From Flavobacterium sp. (GTDB lineage: Bacteria > Bacteroidota > Bacteroidia > Flavobacteriales > Flavobacteriaceae): a DNA stretch of 64,000 bases. Under the pieces are notes generated by a model. It was given only the letters and a program-made list of their open reading frames with translations. It searched no databases and was not told where the DNA came from. The translations under genes and the position numbers were made by a program. The DNA is taken from NCBI RefSeq assembly GCF_027490375.1, contig NZ_JAIXYH010000060.1, positions 1-64,000 on the forward strand, written 5' to 3'. Numbering within the stretch: the stretch's first letter is position 1; each line of letters begins with the position of its first letter. Positions 9,813 to 18,259 of the stretch are shown here, in pieces.

Positions 9813-11555
9813 TTACAAGTCTTTTTCTTGTAGATGTTCGATATAGTAGTTCGGCGAAAGTCCGGTGTGCTTTTTAAACACTTTTACGAATGTGGTAGCG
9901 TCTTTATAGCCTACTTCTTCGGCGATAGCCTGTAAAGTGAAGTTCCGAAACTGAGGAGAATTACTCAGCTTTCGCAACACAAAGTTTATTCGAAGTTCTT
10001 GTGTGTAATCCGAAAATGATTTTCCTAAAACCTGATTCAAGTACTGTGATAAATACGCCGTGTTCGTATTTAACTTTTTTGCCACAAAGGCTAATTTGAA
10101 TTCCGATTTGAGAAAAGTTTCACTACGCTCTAATTTTTCCAGTCCCGTCTTAATTTTGTGAATCAATTCATCATCCATCATTTTCGTTGACGAATCTTCG
10201 GGAATGGAAATTGTATTTATCGGTTCAATTGGTTTTGGCTCCTTTAATCTTTGTATGATAGAGAGAAATCGCTTGTGCTTGTCTTTTTGTTTTTTTGAGT
10301 AGCGATAAAACATCCAAAATACGATCCCTAAAGCCAGAACCAGTCCGATCATTATTCCCACAAATGTAAATTGCCGGTTTAAAATCGAATCGGCTTCTTT
10401 TCTAATTGTGGAAATCGTATAGTTGTGTAGAAAGTCGACCGACTTACTTTTGATTCGATCTAATTCTTCAATAAGTGCCAGACTTTTCTGCGCATAGTTG
10501 TACGCTTGTTCAGTATTTTTCTTTTCGCTATAGTTTTTAGAAAGTAGGGAATAGGCTAAAAGCAGATTCTCTTTGGATACTTTCGTTTGCTGATAATTTC
10601 TGACGAATGCTTTGGCATAATAAATGGCCGAGTCGGGTTGTTTTAGATGGAAATAGCAATCGGCCATGCCCAAATCAAAAATTTGAACAGTGCGTAAATT
10701 CTTGTTGATTTCTGGATAGGCGTTTCTGCGTTGGTAAAATCGCAGCGCAGTTTGGTAGTCGCCTTTTAATGCGGCGCTCTTCGCTTGGTGCATATTTAGT
10801 AAAGCGCGTGTAAAATCGGCTTGCGAAGGTTCGTCAAGCATGATGTTGGCCGCTTTTTGGAAATACACATTAGCCGAATCTAGATGCTTTGTTTGCCGGC
10901 TGCCGACAAAATACTTCTGGTACGCTTCTCCAATTTCGTTGTAACGATCTGCGAAAAGCTTGTTATTCATTTCCTTTCGTTCGGCTACGCCTAAGTCGAT
11001 GTGCTTAAATGTGCGTAAATCGCTTTTCAATAAAACAATTCCTTCTTCATATTCGCCCATAGCAATCTTTAAAATTCCGAGTTGCTGATCGTAGCGATCG
11101 TTCGGGATTTTATCCTTGTAAGTCGTCATTAAAATCAAAGCTTGGTTGTACGCGCCGACATTTTTATAGAGATAAAACAATTTGTTGACGCACATTCCCA
11201 TCAAGTCTTGGTAATTTTTCTGCTTACTTAACGCTGGGTTACTGTCGATTTCTTTTAAAAGCGCAGTTAGTATTTTTTTCGATTCGTCGTAGTTCGATTT
11301 TACGTAGTAGTAATTCGCGGTGTAGTATTGGCCGCAATAGCGCGCAAACGGACTTGCAGACTGCGACAGCTTCGAGGCTTCTTCTTTAGCTTTCTCAGGC
11401 GCTGTAACGAGCAGTTCCTGAATGCGACGCGTTTGTTTATTTTCTTCTTCGGTTAGTTCTTGCGCGTTGCCGAGTAAAGTGCTGCTGCAAATAAATAAGA
11501 TTAAGAATGCTCTGTGCAGGCTGCAGACAAAGCTTGTTGAAGGAAGAAAATTCAT
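9813..11555 (-). CDS. Membrane TPR-AraC family transcriptional regulator
   Basis: I take the ATG at 11555, giving 580 residues that begin with a signal/anchor (AFLILFICSSTLLGNAQ); a 27-codon N-terminal extension is possible but lacks signal-peptide logic. Residues about 30-380 form tetratricopeptide-like helical repeats, predicted periplasmic. One membrane helix lies near residues 396-418 (IMIGLVLALGIVFWMFYRY). The C-terminus is an AraC-type double HTH (NTNTAYLSQYLNQVLGKSF; AIAEEVGYKDATTFVKVFKK). This architecture is common in Flavobacteriia and is thought to pass an envelope signal directly to DNA; the signal is unknown here. The neighbouring secreted propeller gene (9542) is a possible target by position only. 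Confidence 0.85.
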   Translation of the reverse strand: MNFLPSTSFVCSLHRAFLILFICSSTLLGNAQELTEEENKQTRRIQELLVTAPEKAKEEASKLSQSASPFARYCGQYYTANYYYVKSNYDESKKILTALLKEIDSNPALSKQKNYQDLMGMCVNKLFYLYKNVGAYNQALILMTTYKDKIPNDRYDQQLGILKIAMGEYEEGIVLLKSDLRTFKHIDLGVAERKEMNNKLFADRYNEIGEAYQKYFVGSRQTKHLDSANVYFQKAANIMLDEPSQADFTRALLNMHQAKSAALKGDYQTALRFYQRRNAYPEINKNLRTVQIFDLGMADCYFHLKQPDSAIYYAKAFVRNYQQTKVSKENLLLAYSLLSKNYSEKKNTEQAYNYAQKSLALIEELDRIKSKSVDFLHNYTISTIRKEADSILNRQFTFVGIMIGLVLALGIVFWMFYRYSKKQKDKHKRFLSIIQRLKEPKPIEPINTISIPEDSSTKMMDDELIHKIKTGLEKLERSETFLKSEFKLAFVAKKLNTNTAYLSQYLNQVLGKSFSDYTQELRINFVLRKLSNSPQFRNFTLQAIAEEVGYKDATTFVKVFKKHTGLSPNYYIEHLQEKDL

Positions 11556-11640
11556 TAAAGAGAACAATTGTGATGATAAGAATTGAAGGCTGCTTGTTTC
11601 GAGGGTAAATTTCAACAGTTGCAGCGAAACACACAAGCAT

Positions 11641-11677
11641 AAAAAAAGGACAAAGAGTTAAAACTTCTTTGTCCTTT
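11641..11677 (-). terminator. Terminator of the tRNA-Val transcript
   Basis: Inverted repeat AAAGGACAAAGA / TCTTTGTCCTTT separated by 10-12 nt, followed on the minus strand by a U-run (the A-run at 11641-11647). It sits 2 nt beyond the encoded CCA of the tRNA. Confidence 0.8.
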
Positions 11678-11678
11678 G

Positions 11679-11756
11679 TGGTGGGCGATGAGGGGTTCGA
11701 ACCCCCGACCCCCTCGGTGTAAACGAGGTGCTCTGAACCAGCTGAGCTAATCGCCC
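11679..11756 (-). tRNA. tRNA-Val (TAC)
   Basis: Minus-strand cloverleaf: acceptor GGGCGAT / ATCGCCC, D-arm with AGCTCAGCTGGTTCAGAGC, anticodon stem CTCG/CGAG around the loop TTTACAC (anticodon TAC), T-arm GGGGTTCGAACCCC, discriminator A and encoded CCA. 75 nt without CCA, 78 with it. A strong terminator follows immediately, so this is a single-gene unit. Confidence 0.96.
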
Positions 11757-11839
11757 TTGTTTTGCAGCTGCGCCGTAACGCTTTTGCGAGTGCAAATATA
11801 GGCTAAGATTTTAATCCTGCAAATAAAAATCGCGTATTT

Positions 11840-13060
11840 CTATAAAATTTCGGCAACCACGAAGGTGCTGCCACCAATAAAAATCAAATCGGTAGCGCTA
11901 CATTGTTGTTTTGCAGCTGCATAAGCTTCGGGAACCGAATTGTAGATTTTTCCAATTAAATCGAAGCTTGCTGCTGTTTTTTGTAAATCTGCCGCATCTA
12001 ATCCGCGTGGTATGTCTGGTTTGGCGAAATAGTAGGTAGCCGATTTTGGGAAAAAAGGTAAAATCGAAGGTAAATCTTTATCAGCTACTACGCCAAGGAC
12101 AATATGTAGTTGGTCGTAGTTTTGTTGCAGAACTTGCTCTAACGTGCGTTGTAATCCGTCGGAGTTGTGAGCGGTATCGGCTATGGTTAGCGGATTTTGC
12201 GCGAGAATTTGCCAACGTCCTTGAAATCCCGTGATTTCTTGAACGTTTGCAAATGCAGTTCCGATTTCTTGCTCCTTCAATTCGAAATGTTCGATACCAG
12301 CCACTTCTTTACAGATTGCTAATGCCAATGCCGCATTTTCAGGTTGGTAATTTCCTTGTAGCTGTAATTTGTATTTCGAAACCGTATCGCTTTGCACGTA
12401 ATGAACTTTTGCTTGACGGTCTGCGGCAATTTTCTCAAATGCTCCAGCAGTCTCTATTTGCTTTCTTCCAACGAATAAAGGCGTATTTTTTTTGATGATT
12501 CCCGCTTTTTCGATGGCAATTTTTTCGAGTGTATCACCTAGAAATTGGGTATGATCGAAACTAATGTTTGTAATGGCAGTAACCAGTGGCGAAATAATAT
12601 TGGTTGCATCTAATCGGCCGCCCATACCCACTTCGATTACGGCATAACCTACATTTTGTTTGGCGAAGTAATCGAATGCTAAACCCACGGTCATTTCGAA
12701 AAAGCTTAGTTGCTGCTGTTCCATAAATGCTTTGTTTTGCACGACGAATGCAACCACTTCTTCTTCCGGTATCATTGCGCCATTGATGCGAATACGTTCG
12801 CGGTAATCTTTTAAGTGTGGCGAAGTATAAAGCCCTACTTTAAATCCGTGTTGTTGCAAGATGGCAGCAGTCATGTTCGAGGTACTGCCTTTGCCGTTGG
12901 TTCCGGCGACATGAATACACTTGAGCTTTTTCTCGGGATGATTGAGGTGTTTGGCAAAAGCCAGAATATTGTCGAGATTGGCTTTGTAAGCAGCTGCGCC
13001 TATGCGTTGAAACATGGGCAGTTGGGAAAACAGCCATTGTACTGCTTCTGGATAGGTCAC
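11840..13060 (-). CDS. folC: Bifunctional folylpolyglutamate / dihydrofolate synthase
   Basis: A 406-residue cytoplasmic ligase adding glutamate to dihydropteroate and folates with ATP. The P-loop HVAGTNGKGSTSNM is at residues about 49-62. Substrate-loop and Mur-ligase family motifs follow (YTSPHLKDYRERI; FFEMTVGLAFDYFA; VIEVGMGGRLDATN; ISFDHTQFLGDT; TPLFVGRKQ; DTAHNSDG). Length is typical. The start is a GTG placed directly after the TAA of the upstream chimeric gene, so translation is probably coupled. TonB-like genes preceding folC are a recurrent flavobacterial arrangement as I recall it; here the junction has been rebuilt by a duplication of the TonB-like 3' end. Confidence 0.93.
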   Translation of the reverse strand: MTYPEAVQWLFSQLPMFQRIGAAAYKANLDNILAFAKHLNHPEKKLKCIHVAGTNGKGSTSNMTAAILQQHGFKVGLYTSPHLKDYRERIRINGAMIPEEEVVAFVVQNKAFMEQQQLSFFEMTVGLAFDYFAKQNVGYAVIEVGMGGRLDATNIISPLVTAITNISFDHTQFLGDTLEKIAIEKAGIIKKNTPLFVGRKQIETAGAFEKIAADRQAKVHYVQSDTVSKYKLQLQGNYQPENAALALAICKEVAGIEHFELKEQEIGTAFANVQEITGFQGRWQILAQNPLTIADTAHNSDGLQRTLEQVLQQNYDQLHIVLGVVADKDLPSILPFFPKSATYYFAKPDIPRGLDAADLQKTAASFDLIGKIYNSVPEAYAAAKQQCSATDLIFIGGSTFVVAEIL

Positions 13061-13327
13061 TTAGTTGAGTTTGAAGTTGTAAACAATTTTTCCGACTTGC
13101 TTTCCTGGCGCGTCGTCTTTGGCGTCGAAGCGTGCGTTTTGCGCAGCGGCTTTTGCTTGATCGAGTAAGCATTTAGCAACGTTTGTACTACCGCGAATAC
13201 CTGCGACCACGCCAATTACTTTACCTGAATTGTCGACCGTTATTTCACAAACTACCGTTCCTTCTTCGTTGCATGTATAATTGGGGTTTGGAATGGAAAG
13301 AGCTTTCCGACCGGCTAGTGTGTAATT
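13061..13327 (-). repeat. Direct repeat copy 1 of the tonB-like 3' end
   Basis: 267 bp (88 codons plus stop) matching 14913-15179 in the same orientation. By eye about 15 base differences, all synonymous or in the stop-adjacent codon; most cluster at roughly 13170-13215, while both flanks are nearly identical. This pattern suggests duplication with later gene conversion. Confidence 0.85.
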
Positions 13328-14230
13328 TCTGCTTCTTTGACCATTTTCTTCGCTGCTGTTTCCTTTACCGCCGAGTAAACCAGCAGTCGTATTATTCTCA
13401 TCGGTATAGCGTGTTTCTTTTTCTTTCCAATATCTTGCATTTTCACGGACTGTTACCATTAATATAGGTTCACAAATATTTATTTCTTTGTTAAATCGAT
13501 TTAAACAAGCTAAAGAAAAAAAGTTATTAATTTCAAACTTGACTTTTGCCACGAAAGCACTAATTTTTAGCTGGAGATCACTATCGTAATATTTCTTATC
13601 AAATTCAAAAATTTCAAAACCGTATAAATTTCCCGAAAGATTAACGAAATCGACGTTTAAAGGGGATTTTATATTGGGCAAATATTTGATAATCACCGCT
13701 CCGTCAGATGTGTAGCGCTCCACATATTTCGTGATTACGCCATTCTTAAAGGAAGCTATCGTCTCTGAACCTCCATCATTGAGGATCCAATTTCCATCAA
13801 ATTTCCCGTCTTTTATTAATCCTTGCAACTTTGGTAGACTCACTTCGCTGTTTATAGTGTCATTTTTAAAAGTCAAAACATAGTTTTTGCGCAATTTATT
13901 TTCAAAAATAGTGCACGCCCACTTTCCATTTCGTTTACCGTTTATGTATGAGCCAATAACTTTTTTTCCAAAAGTGAAACTTGGAGCATCTCCCTCAGTC
14001 TGTGTCCAAGTGCCTGTCATCAAATTATTTTTTAATGCCCCACTCAATGAACAATAGCCATCTGAATAATTAAATGTTCCATCGAAAATCCTTTCATAAT
14101 TATTTTCATAATAGAAGTACTTTGCCTTACCGCGGTCAAACGCTCCATTGTATAACATCTTAGTTTGAGAATAAGAAACATTACAAATTACCATAACAAT
14201 CAGCATTTCAAACTTTCTGAAAATTTTCAT
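13061..14230 (-). CDS. Chimeric protein: MORN-like N-terminus fused to duplicated TonB-like C-terminus
   Basis: 389 residues from the ATG at 14230. A short hydrophobic leader (MLIVMVICNVSYSQ) is followed by about 270 residues with MORN-like strand pairs (GSYINGKRNGKW, GLIKDGKFDGNW). The last 88 residues, from NYTLAGRKALS to YNFKLN, are identical to the C-terminus of the TonB-like protein encoded at 14913-15797. Similarity resumes just before this in the AGLLGGK stretch, without the long Gly-rich linker. No transmembrane anchor like that of the paralog is present. The gene ends immediately before the folC GTG. Function unknown; it could be a secreted or periplasmic protein with a TonB-type C-terminal fold. 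Confidence 0.7.
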   Translation of the reverse strand: MKIFRKFEMLIVMVICNVSYSQTKMLYNGAFDRGKAKYFYYENNYERIFDGTFNYSDGYCSLSGALKNNLMTGTWTQTEGDAPSFTFGKKVIGSYINGKRNGKWACTIFENKLRKNYVLTFKNDTINSEVSLPKLQGLIKDGKFDGNWILNDGGSETIASFKNGVITKYVERYTSDGAVIIKYLPNIKSPLNVDFVNLSGNLYGFEIFEFDKKYYDSDLQLKISAFVAKVKFEINNFFSLACLNRFNKEINICEPILMVTVRENARYWKEKETRYTDENNTTAGLLGGKGNSSEENGQRSRNYTLAGRKALSIPNPNYTCNEEGTVVCEITVDNSGKVIGVVAGIRGSTNVAKCLLDQAKAAAQNARFDAKDDAPGKQVGKIVYNFKLN

Positions 14231-14236
14231 ACGCAA

Positions 14237-14550
14237 TTATTGCACCATTAGTTCATGTCAAAATTAGTTATTCTACACTCTTTTTTTGTGGTTATTGCAT
14301 CCTATTTACAGCTTCTTCTTTCGAATATTGTATAACTATTAATTTGCTAGCAATTAAATAGTTACAAACAATAAACAATTTTACTTTAATCTCTTTAAAA
14401 GCAAAGTGATGTGTTTGCGATTAATAAAGAGGACAAACGAATTTGTTTTAAATGTGTTCAGAAAAGTTTTAAATTACGCTTTTTTATGCGCGGATAGCTT
14501 TGATAACAATATTGAGAAGTTGAGTCTTGTGTTACTTTATTATCGGGCTA
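14237..14550. other. A+T-rich non-coding gap
   Basis: 314 bp with no open frame of note. Very A+T-rich, presumably holding the minus-strand promoter of the chimeric gene. It is part of the DNA lying between the two copies of the TonB-like 3' end. I see no repeat family here. Confidence 0.5.
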
Positions 14551-14883
14551 TTATTCAGCACTAGTATATTCTCCACTTAGTGTTGCCCCGTCGATTTTCC
14601 CCATACCTTTAAAAATTGTCTTATTTTCTAAATTGTTCCAAACTAGACTTACCTCTATGTCAGACAATTTTTGAATAGATAAAATTGTTGTATGAGACTT
14701 TTTATCTTCTAACCAAGTAGAAATGAATTTTCCGATAAACCCGTCGTTTCTTTCACCGAATTTATTGGCGCATTCGACATCCCAGCAATTATCAGGCATT
14801 TTGTCGTGGGTAAACTCACCAATTAGATTTCCATTAATTGTTAAGTTAAAATAAAATTCCCCCTTTATTACCCCGTAGTGCAT
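14551..14883 (-). CDS. Hypothetical protein, 110 aa
   Basis: A small protein of predicted beta-strand-rich character (GEFYFNLTINGNLIGEFTH; GMGKIDGATLSGEYTS) with a Cys pair in DNCWDVECANKFG. No signal peptide or membrane helix. It starts 29 bp after the TonB-like stop on the same strand and has clear coding periodicity, but I do not recognise a family. It lies between the two copies of the TonB-like 3' end, so it probably arrived, or was trapped, in the rearrangement that made the chimera. Confidence 0.55.
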   Translation of the reverse strand: MHYGVIKGEFYFNLTINGNLIGEFTHDKMPDNCWDVECANKFGERNDGFIGKFISTWLEDKKSHTTILSIQKLSDIEVSLVWNNLENKTIFKGMGKIDGATLSGEYTSAE

Positions 14884-14912
14884 TCGCTAGCGTTTAAAAT
14901 CTAACTGATTTA

Positions 14913-15179
14913 TTAATTGAGTTTGAAGTTGTAAACGATTTTTCCGACTTGCTTTCCTGGCGCGTCGTCTTTGGCGTCGAAGCGTGCGTTTTGCGCAGCG
15001 GCTTTTGCTTGGTCGAGTAAGCATTTTGCCACATTGGTACTGCCGCGAATTCCCGCAACCACTCCAATTACTTTACCTGAATTGTCGACCGTTATTTCAC
15101 AAACTACCGTTCCTTCTTCGTTGCATGTATAATTGGGGTTTGGAATGGAAAGTGCTTTCCGACCGGCGAGTGTATAATT
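14913..15179 (-). repeat. Direct repeat copy 2 (original tonB-like 3' end)
   Basis: The 3' end of the TonB-like gene, partner of the repeat at 13061-13327. Protein sequence is identical over 88 residues, DNA about 94% by eye. Confidence 0.85.
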
Positions 15180-15797
15180 TCCTACGCCGCTTCCACGACC
15201 ATTTCCAGAACCTGCTCCGTAGCCTGAGCCGCTGCCAACGCCTTGTCCGCTGCCGTTTCCGCCGCCAGATCCGGTTCCCGAACCGCCGCCACCGTAGTAG
15301 CCTGAGGCATTCGGATCGCCGTTTTGTTTTCCTTTGTTTCCGCCTTGTTTGTCGTTGCCGTCGCCGCTTTTCACTTTACCGCCGAGTAAACTCGCCATAG
15401 CGTCGTTGGCAGCTTGGTTGGGTTTTGGTTTTACAGGCTCAACAACTTTTTCTTTGGGTTTTTCCTTTTCTTTCTCTTTCGGTTTTGCAGTTGAAGTTAC
15501 TGCCGGAACATCGGCAGCATCGTCTTCAGTGGCAATAATCTCTTCTTCTTGTACTTCAGTGACTTTGGGTTGAGGCGCTGCCGCAGAAAGATCAACGGCA
15601 TCGTAATTGTCGCCGCGTCCGAATTCACTATCGCCGAAGTTAACAGCCACGTCGCCGCCACCGCCACCGCCTTCGAATTCGAGCAGGTTGGTAGTATTGC
15701 TGAATTTAAAGAAATACAAACCGAGCAAAAGCAATGCAAAAAGCACTGTCGTTGCTATAAAGGATTCTTTATTGTGATTGTATTCGTTGGTGGTCAT
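14913..15797 (-). CDS. TonB-like energy transducer
   Basis: 294 residues. A cytoplasmic N-tail is followed by one membrane helix at about residues 14-31 (ATTVLFALLLLGLYFF). Then come an acidic stretch, a Lys/Pro-rich spacer (KPKEKEKEKPKEKVVEPVKP), a long Gly/Ser-rich segment near residues 160-205 and a C-terminal domain with the SIPNPNYTCNEEGTVVCEI pattern of TonB-like proteins. This is the layout of inner-membrane energy transducers that work with ExbB/ExbD to power outer-membrane SusC/TonB-dependent receptors; exbB/exbD are not in view. Its 3' end is duplicated in the chimeric gene downstream. Confidence 0.75.
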   Translation of the reverse strand: MTTNEYNHNKESFIATTVLFALLLLGLYFFKFSNTTNLLEFEGGGGGGDVAVNFGDSEFGRGDNYDAVDLSAAAPQPKVTEVQEEEIIATEDDAADVPAVTSTAKPKEKEKEKPKEKVVEPVKPKPNQAANDAMASLLGGKVKSGDGNDKQGGNKGKQNGDPNASGYYGGGGSGTGSGGGNGSGQGVGSGSGYGAGSGNGRGSGVGNYTLAGRKALSIPNPNYTCNEEGTVVCEITVDNSGKVIGVVAGIRGSTNVAKCLLDQAKAAAQNARFDAKDDAPGKQVGKIVYNFKLN

Positions 15798-15863
15798 GCC
15801 CGAAGCGTTTTATAGATAACGAAAATACCAAAAATAAATTGTAAAATTCATTTTGGTAACGAT

Positions 15864-15955
15864 TGCCGCAGCCCGGATAGAGGCGATATCCTTTTTGAGG
15901 CGCGCAGCAGAGCAAAAAGATAAAGCCGAAAGCCGGAAATGCTGCCCAAAAAATT
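15864..15955. repeat. Dispersed flavobacterial intergenic repeat (degenerate)
   Basis: G+C-rich block in an A+T-rich spacer, with the pattern CAGCCCGGAT ... GATATCCTTTTT ... GCGCGCAGCAGAGC ... GAAAGCCGGAAAT. This type of element is frequent between flavobacterial genes in my recollection; the block at 38401-38540 seems related. No coding capacity. Confidence 0.45.
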
Positions 15956-17181
15956 TAAACCAATTGTCGCAAAGCAATTTCGAAAGCGGTGGCGCTAATG
16001 CCTGTTTTTCCCGAATTTTCTGCTTTGATGTTCGCTATTGCCGTTTTGATGATGCTCGACGTATCGTTAAAAATAGCGGTGTCGCTCATGGCAACGCGAC
16101 GCTCCATGAAATAGGCGAAAACGCGCGCCATACCGCAGTTGCTGATGAAATCTGGGATGAGTGAAATGCGGCTGTCGACGTTTTCCATGATGGGTCCGAA
16201 GAAAATTTCTTTATCGGCAAACGGCACATTGGCACCACAAGAAACAACCTCTAGGCCGCTGGTGATAAGTTGGTCGATTTGTTCTTGAGTTATCAGGCGT
16301 GATGCGGCACAAGGAGCGAAAATTTCGGCGCCAACTGTCCAGATTTTTTCATTGATTTCTTCGAAGCTTAGCATGTTGTCGGCCACCAGCTGATTACCGT
16401 TTTTATTGAGAAAAAATTGGGTAATTTCTTCGAAAGAGAAGCCGTTTTCGTTGATTACGCCTCCGTTGCGATCGATAATTCCAACTACTGAAGCGCCCAT
16501 TTGCGCAAGATAGAAGGCCGCTGCCGAACCCACGTTACCAAAGCCTTGTACGATGGCGCGTTTGTTGGCAACCGATTCGCCTGAAAGTTCGTAAAAATGT
16601 TTCACCGCTTGCGCCACTCCGTAGCCTGTAATCATATCGGCCACAGTATATTTTCGGAAGATGTCGGGAGTAAATTGTGCGTCTTCGATAACTTTAACGA
16701 CACCTTGACGCAATTGCCCGATGCGGTTAATTTTATCGGCTTCGGAGGGCTTGAAATGTCCGTTGAAAACGCCTTCTTGTGGATGCCAGACACCGCAATC
16801 TTCGGTCATGGGTATCACTTCGTGAATTTCGTCGACGTTGAGGTCGCCGCCTGTTCCGTAATAGCTTTTGAGTAGCGGCGCCACGGCTTTGTACCAGCGC
16901 TGCAGCACACCTTGTTTGCGCGGATCGGCAGGATCGAAGTTGATACCCGATTTGGCACCACCGATAGCTGGGCCTGAGACCGAGAATTTAACTTCCATGG
17001 TTTTCGCAAGTGAGAGTACTTCGTTCATATCGAGCCCTTTTCGCATTCTGGTTCCACCGCCGGCAGCACCACCACGAAGGGAGTTGATTACGGTCCAACC
17101 TTCGGCTTCGGTTTCAGGATCTTTCCAATGGAATACAATTTCAGGTTCTTTGTTTTCGAATTTTTTGAGTAGCTCTTTCAT
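15955..17181 (-). CDS. Glu/Leu/Phe/Val dehydrogenase family protein
   Basis: A 408-residue NAD(P)-dependent amino-acid dehydrogenase that deaminates an L-amino acid to its 2-oxo acid. The catalytic Lys region is present (GGAKSGINFDPADPR, about residues 73-87, and GTGGDLNVDE near 110-119). The Rossmann nucleotide fold is at IVQGFGNVGSAAAFYLAQMG (about residues 209-228). Length and the GGTRMRKGLDMNEVLSLAKTM signature fit the Bacteroidota group annotated as glutamate or leucine dehydrogenase; substrate cannot be decided by eye. Single gene. Confidence 0.85.
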   Translation of the reverse strand: MKELLKKFENKEPEIVFHWKDPETEAEGWTVINSLRGGAAGGGTRMRKGLDMNEVLSLAKTMEVKFSVSGPAIGGAKSGINFDPADPRKQGVLQRWYKAVAPLLKSYYGTGGDLNVDEIHEVIPMTEDCGVWHPQEGVFNGHFKPSEADKINRIGQLRQGVVKVIEDAQFTPDIFRKYTVADMITGYGVAQAVKHFYELSGESVANKRAIVQGFGNVGSAAAFYLAQMGASVVGIIDRNGGVINENGFSFEEITQFFLNKNGNQLVADNMLSFEEINEKIWTVGAEIFAPCAASRLITQEQIDQLITSGLEVVSCGANVPFADKEIFFGPIMENVDSRISLIPDFISNCGMARVFAYFMERRVAMSDTAIFNDTSSIIKTAIANIKAENSGKTGISATAFEIALRQLV

Positions 17182-17320
17182 GCGATTTTTTGTAAGACAA
17201 GCCCGTTACGAAATCGTTTTTTTGGGCGTGTAAAAGTACATTTTCTAGTGAAATGAAGATAGGGGTGAAAGTGAAAACTTTGAAGTCGATTGTTTTTACC
17301 TAATCAGTACCTCTGATTTT

Positions 17321-17656
17321 TTATTTGTCGAAGCTTGATTCGGATTCAAAAACTACTTTAAGCGATGCGTTGATATGTGCATCTAGCGTTTTTAAAGGGG
17401 TGGAATTAAGTGAGTAAACTATTTTATTTCGACGTGTTTTGCCTTAAATGATCCCTGATCGCTGCAATTGTTCTAGATGTTGAGAAACGGTTGCTTGTGC
17501 GAGAGGAATGTATTCGAGCATTTGATCTGCGTGTGCTGACTTTACGGCGAGTAAGTATTCGATAATTGCGATACGTGCGTGATGCGCGTAAGCTTTGGCG
17601 ATGTTGGATATGAGGTTTTGATTGACGGAAAAAAGGTGTTTTTTAGTGGCTCCCAT
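17321..17656 (-). pseudogene. ArsR-family repressor gene with one in-frame TAA
   Basis: From ATG 17656 the frame encodes a winged-helix ArsR protein (NISNIAKAYAHHARIAIIEYL; recognition part AQATVSQHLEQLQRSGII). A TAA at 17446-17444 stops it at codon 71. The same frame then continues without another stop for 40 codons, beginning GKTRRNKIVYSLNSTPLK, which is the expected wing and dimerisation tail, and ends at TAA 17323-17321. The total of 111 codons matches the family length, so one base change explains the break. It stands divergent to osmC, with a perfect palindrome upstream. Without the wing, the 70-residue product is unlikely to be a normal repressor. Confidence 0.75.
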
Positions 17657-17677
17657 AGACTTGTGATTTTGGCTTTG

Positions 17678-17693
17678 TAATATTGCAATATTA
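17678..17693. promoter_or_regulatory. Perfect 16-bp palindrome, candidate ArsR operator
   Basis: TAATATTGCAATATTA, a perfect dyad 22-37 bp upstream of the arsR start codon, in the position of an autoregulatory operator. ArsR repressors bind A+T-rich inverted repeats of about this size; the link to this gene is inference. Confidence 0.5.
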
Positions 17694-17779
17694 TCAAAAA
17701 TAAAAATCTGATACAAAAATTATTACCTATTTTTTGCGCCGATAAAAATATCATCCCATAACCTTAATTTCAACTAACG

Positions 17780-17813
17780 TTGTTATTTTTTATCACCAAA
17801 TCACGTATCTTTA
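17780..17813 (+). promoter_or_regulatory. Putative osmC promoter
   Basis: TTG at 17780-17782 and TATCTTTA at 17806-17813, separated by 23 bp, resemble the Bacteroidota -33/-7 pair (TTG, TAnnTTTG). The predicted transcript start is a few bases downstream, giving a short leader before ATG 17833. Confidence 0.4.
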
Positions 17814-17832
17814 CCAGTAAATATTTTTGATT

Positions 17833-18249
17833 ATGAAACGTACCGCAAAAGCCCACTGGTCGGGCGATTTAAAAACAGGAGCAGGAACGCTCTCAACTCC
17901 AAGCACCATTTTAAATAACACGCAATATTCTTTTAAGACGCGATTTGAATCGGGTGCCGGTACAAATCCTGAAGAATTACTCGCAGCAGCGCATGCGGGT
18001 TGTTTTACGATGGCCGTTGGAGCAATCTTAACGGCAAAAGGTATTGTTGCTGAAAGTTTAGATACGGAAGCGATTTTGGATCTCGATATGCAAAAACTTG
18101 AAGTTACTTCCATTCATTTGGTAATTTCTGGAAAAGTTCCGGGCATCACTGCCGAAGAATTTGAAGCCGTGGTTAAAGATGCCGAGAAGAATTGCATTAT
18201 TTCAAAAGCACTTCAGGTGCCTATTAGTTCGGAGGCTACGTTTTTGTAG
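17833..18249 (+). CDS. OsmC/Ohr-family peroxiredoxin
   Basis: 138 residues from the ATG at 17833; a TTG two codons earlier is less likely. Small cytoplasmic thiol peroxidase of the OsmC type, reducing organic hydroperoxides. The two catalytic cysteines are seen in AAHAGCFTMAVG (about residue 59) and DAEKNCIISKAL (about residue 124). Conserved GAGTNPEELLAAAHAGCF marks the OsmC subfamily. It is divergent from the broken ArsR gene, an arrangement that suggests past control by that repressor. The next gene begins 10 bp downstream but has a TTG start and an unrelated function. Confidence 0.9.
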   Translation: MKRTAKAHWSGDLKTGAGTLSTPSTILNNTQYSFKTRFESGAGTNPEELLAAAHAGCFTMAVGAILTAKGIVAESLDTEAILDLDMQKLEVTSIHLVISGKVPGITAEEFEAVVKDAEKNCIISKALQVPISSEATFL

Positions 18250-18259
18250 GTAATAACTT

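Noticed and set aside
14984..15400. Plus-strand Arg-rich open frame
   Set aside because: Antisense shadow of the Gly-rich and C-terminal parts of the TonB-like gene; a similar shadow exists over the duplicated tail at 13183-13467.
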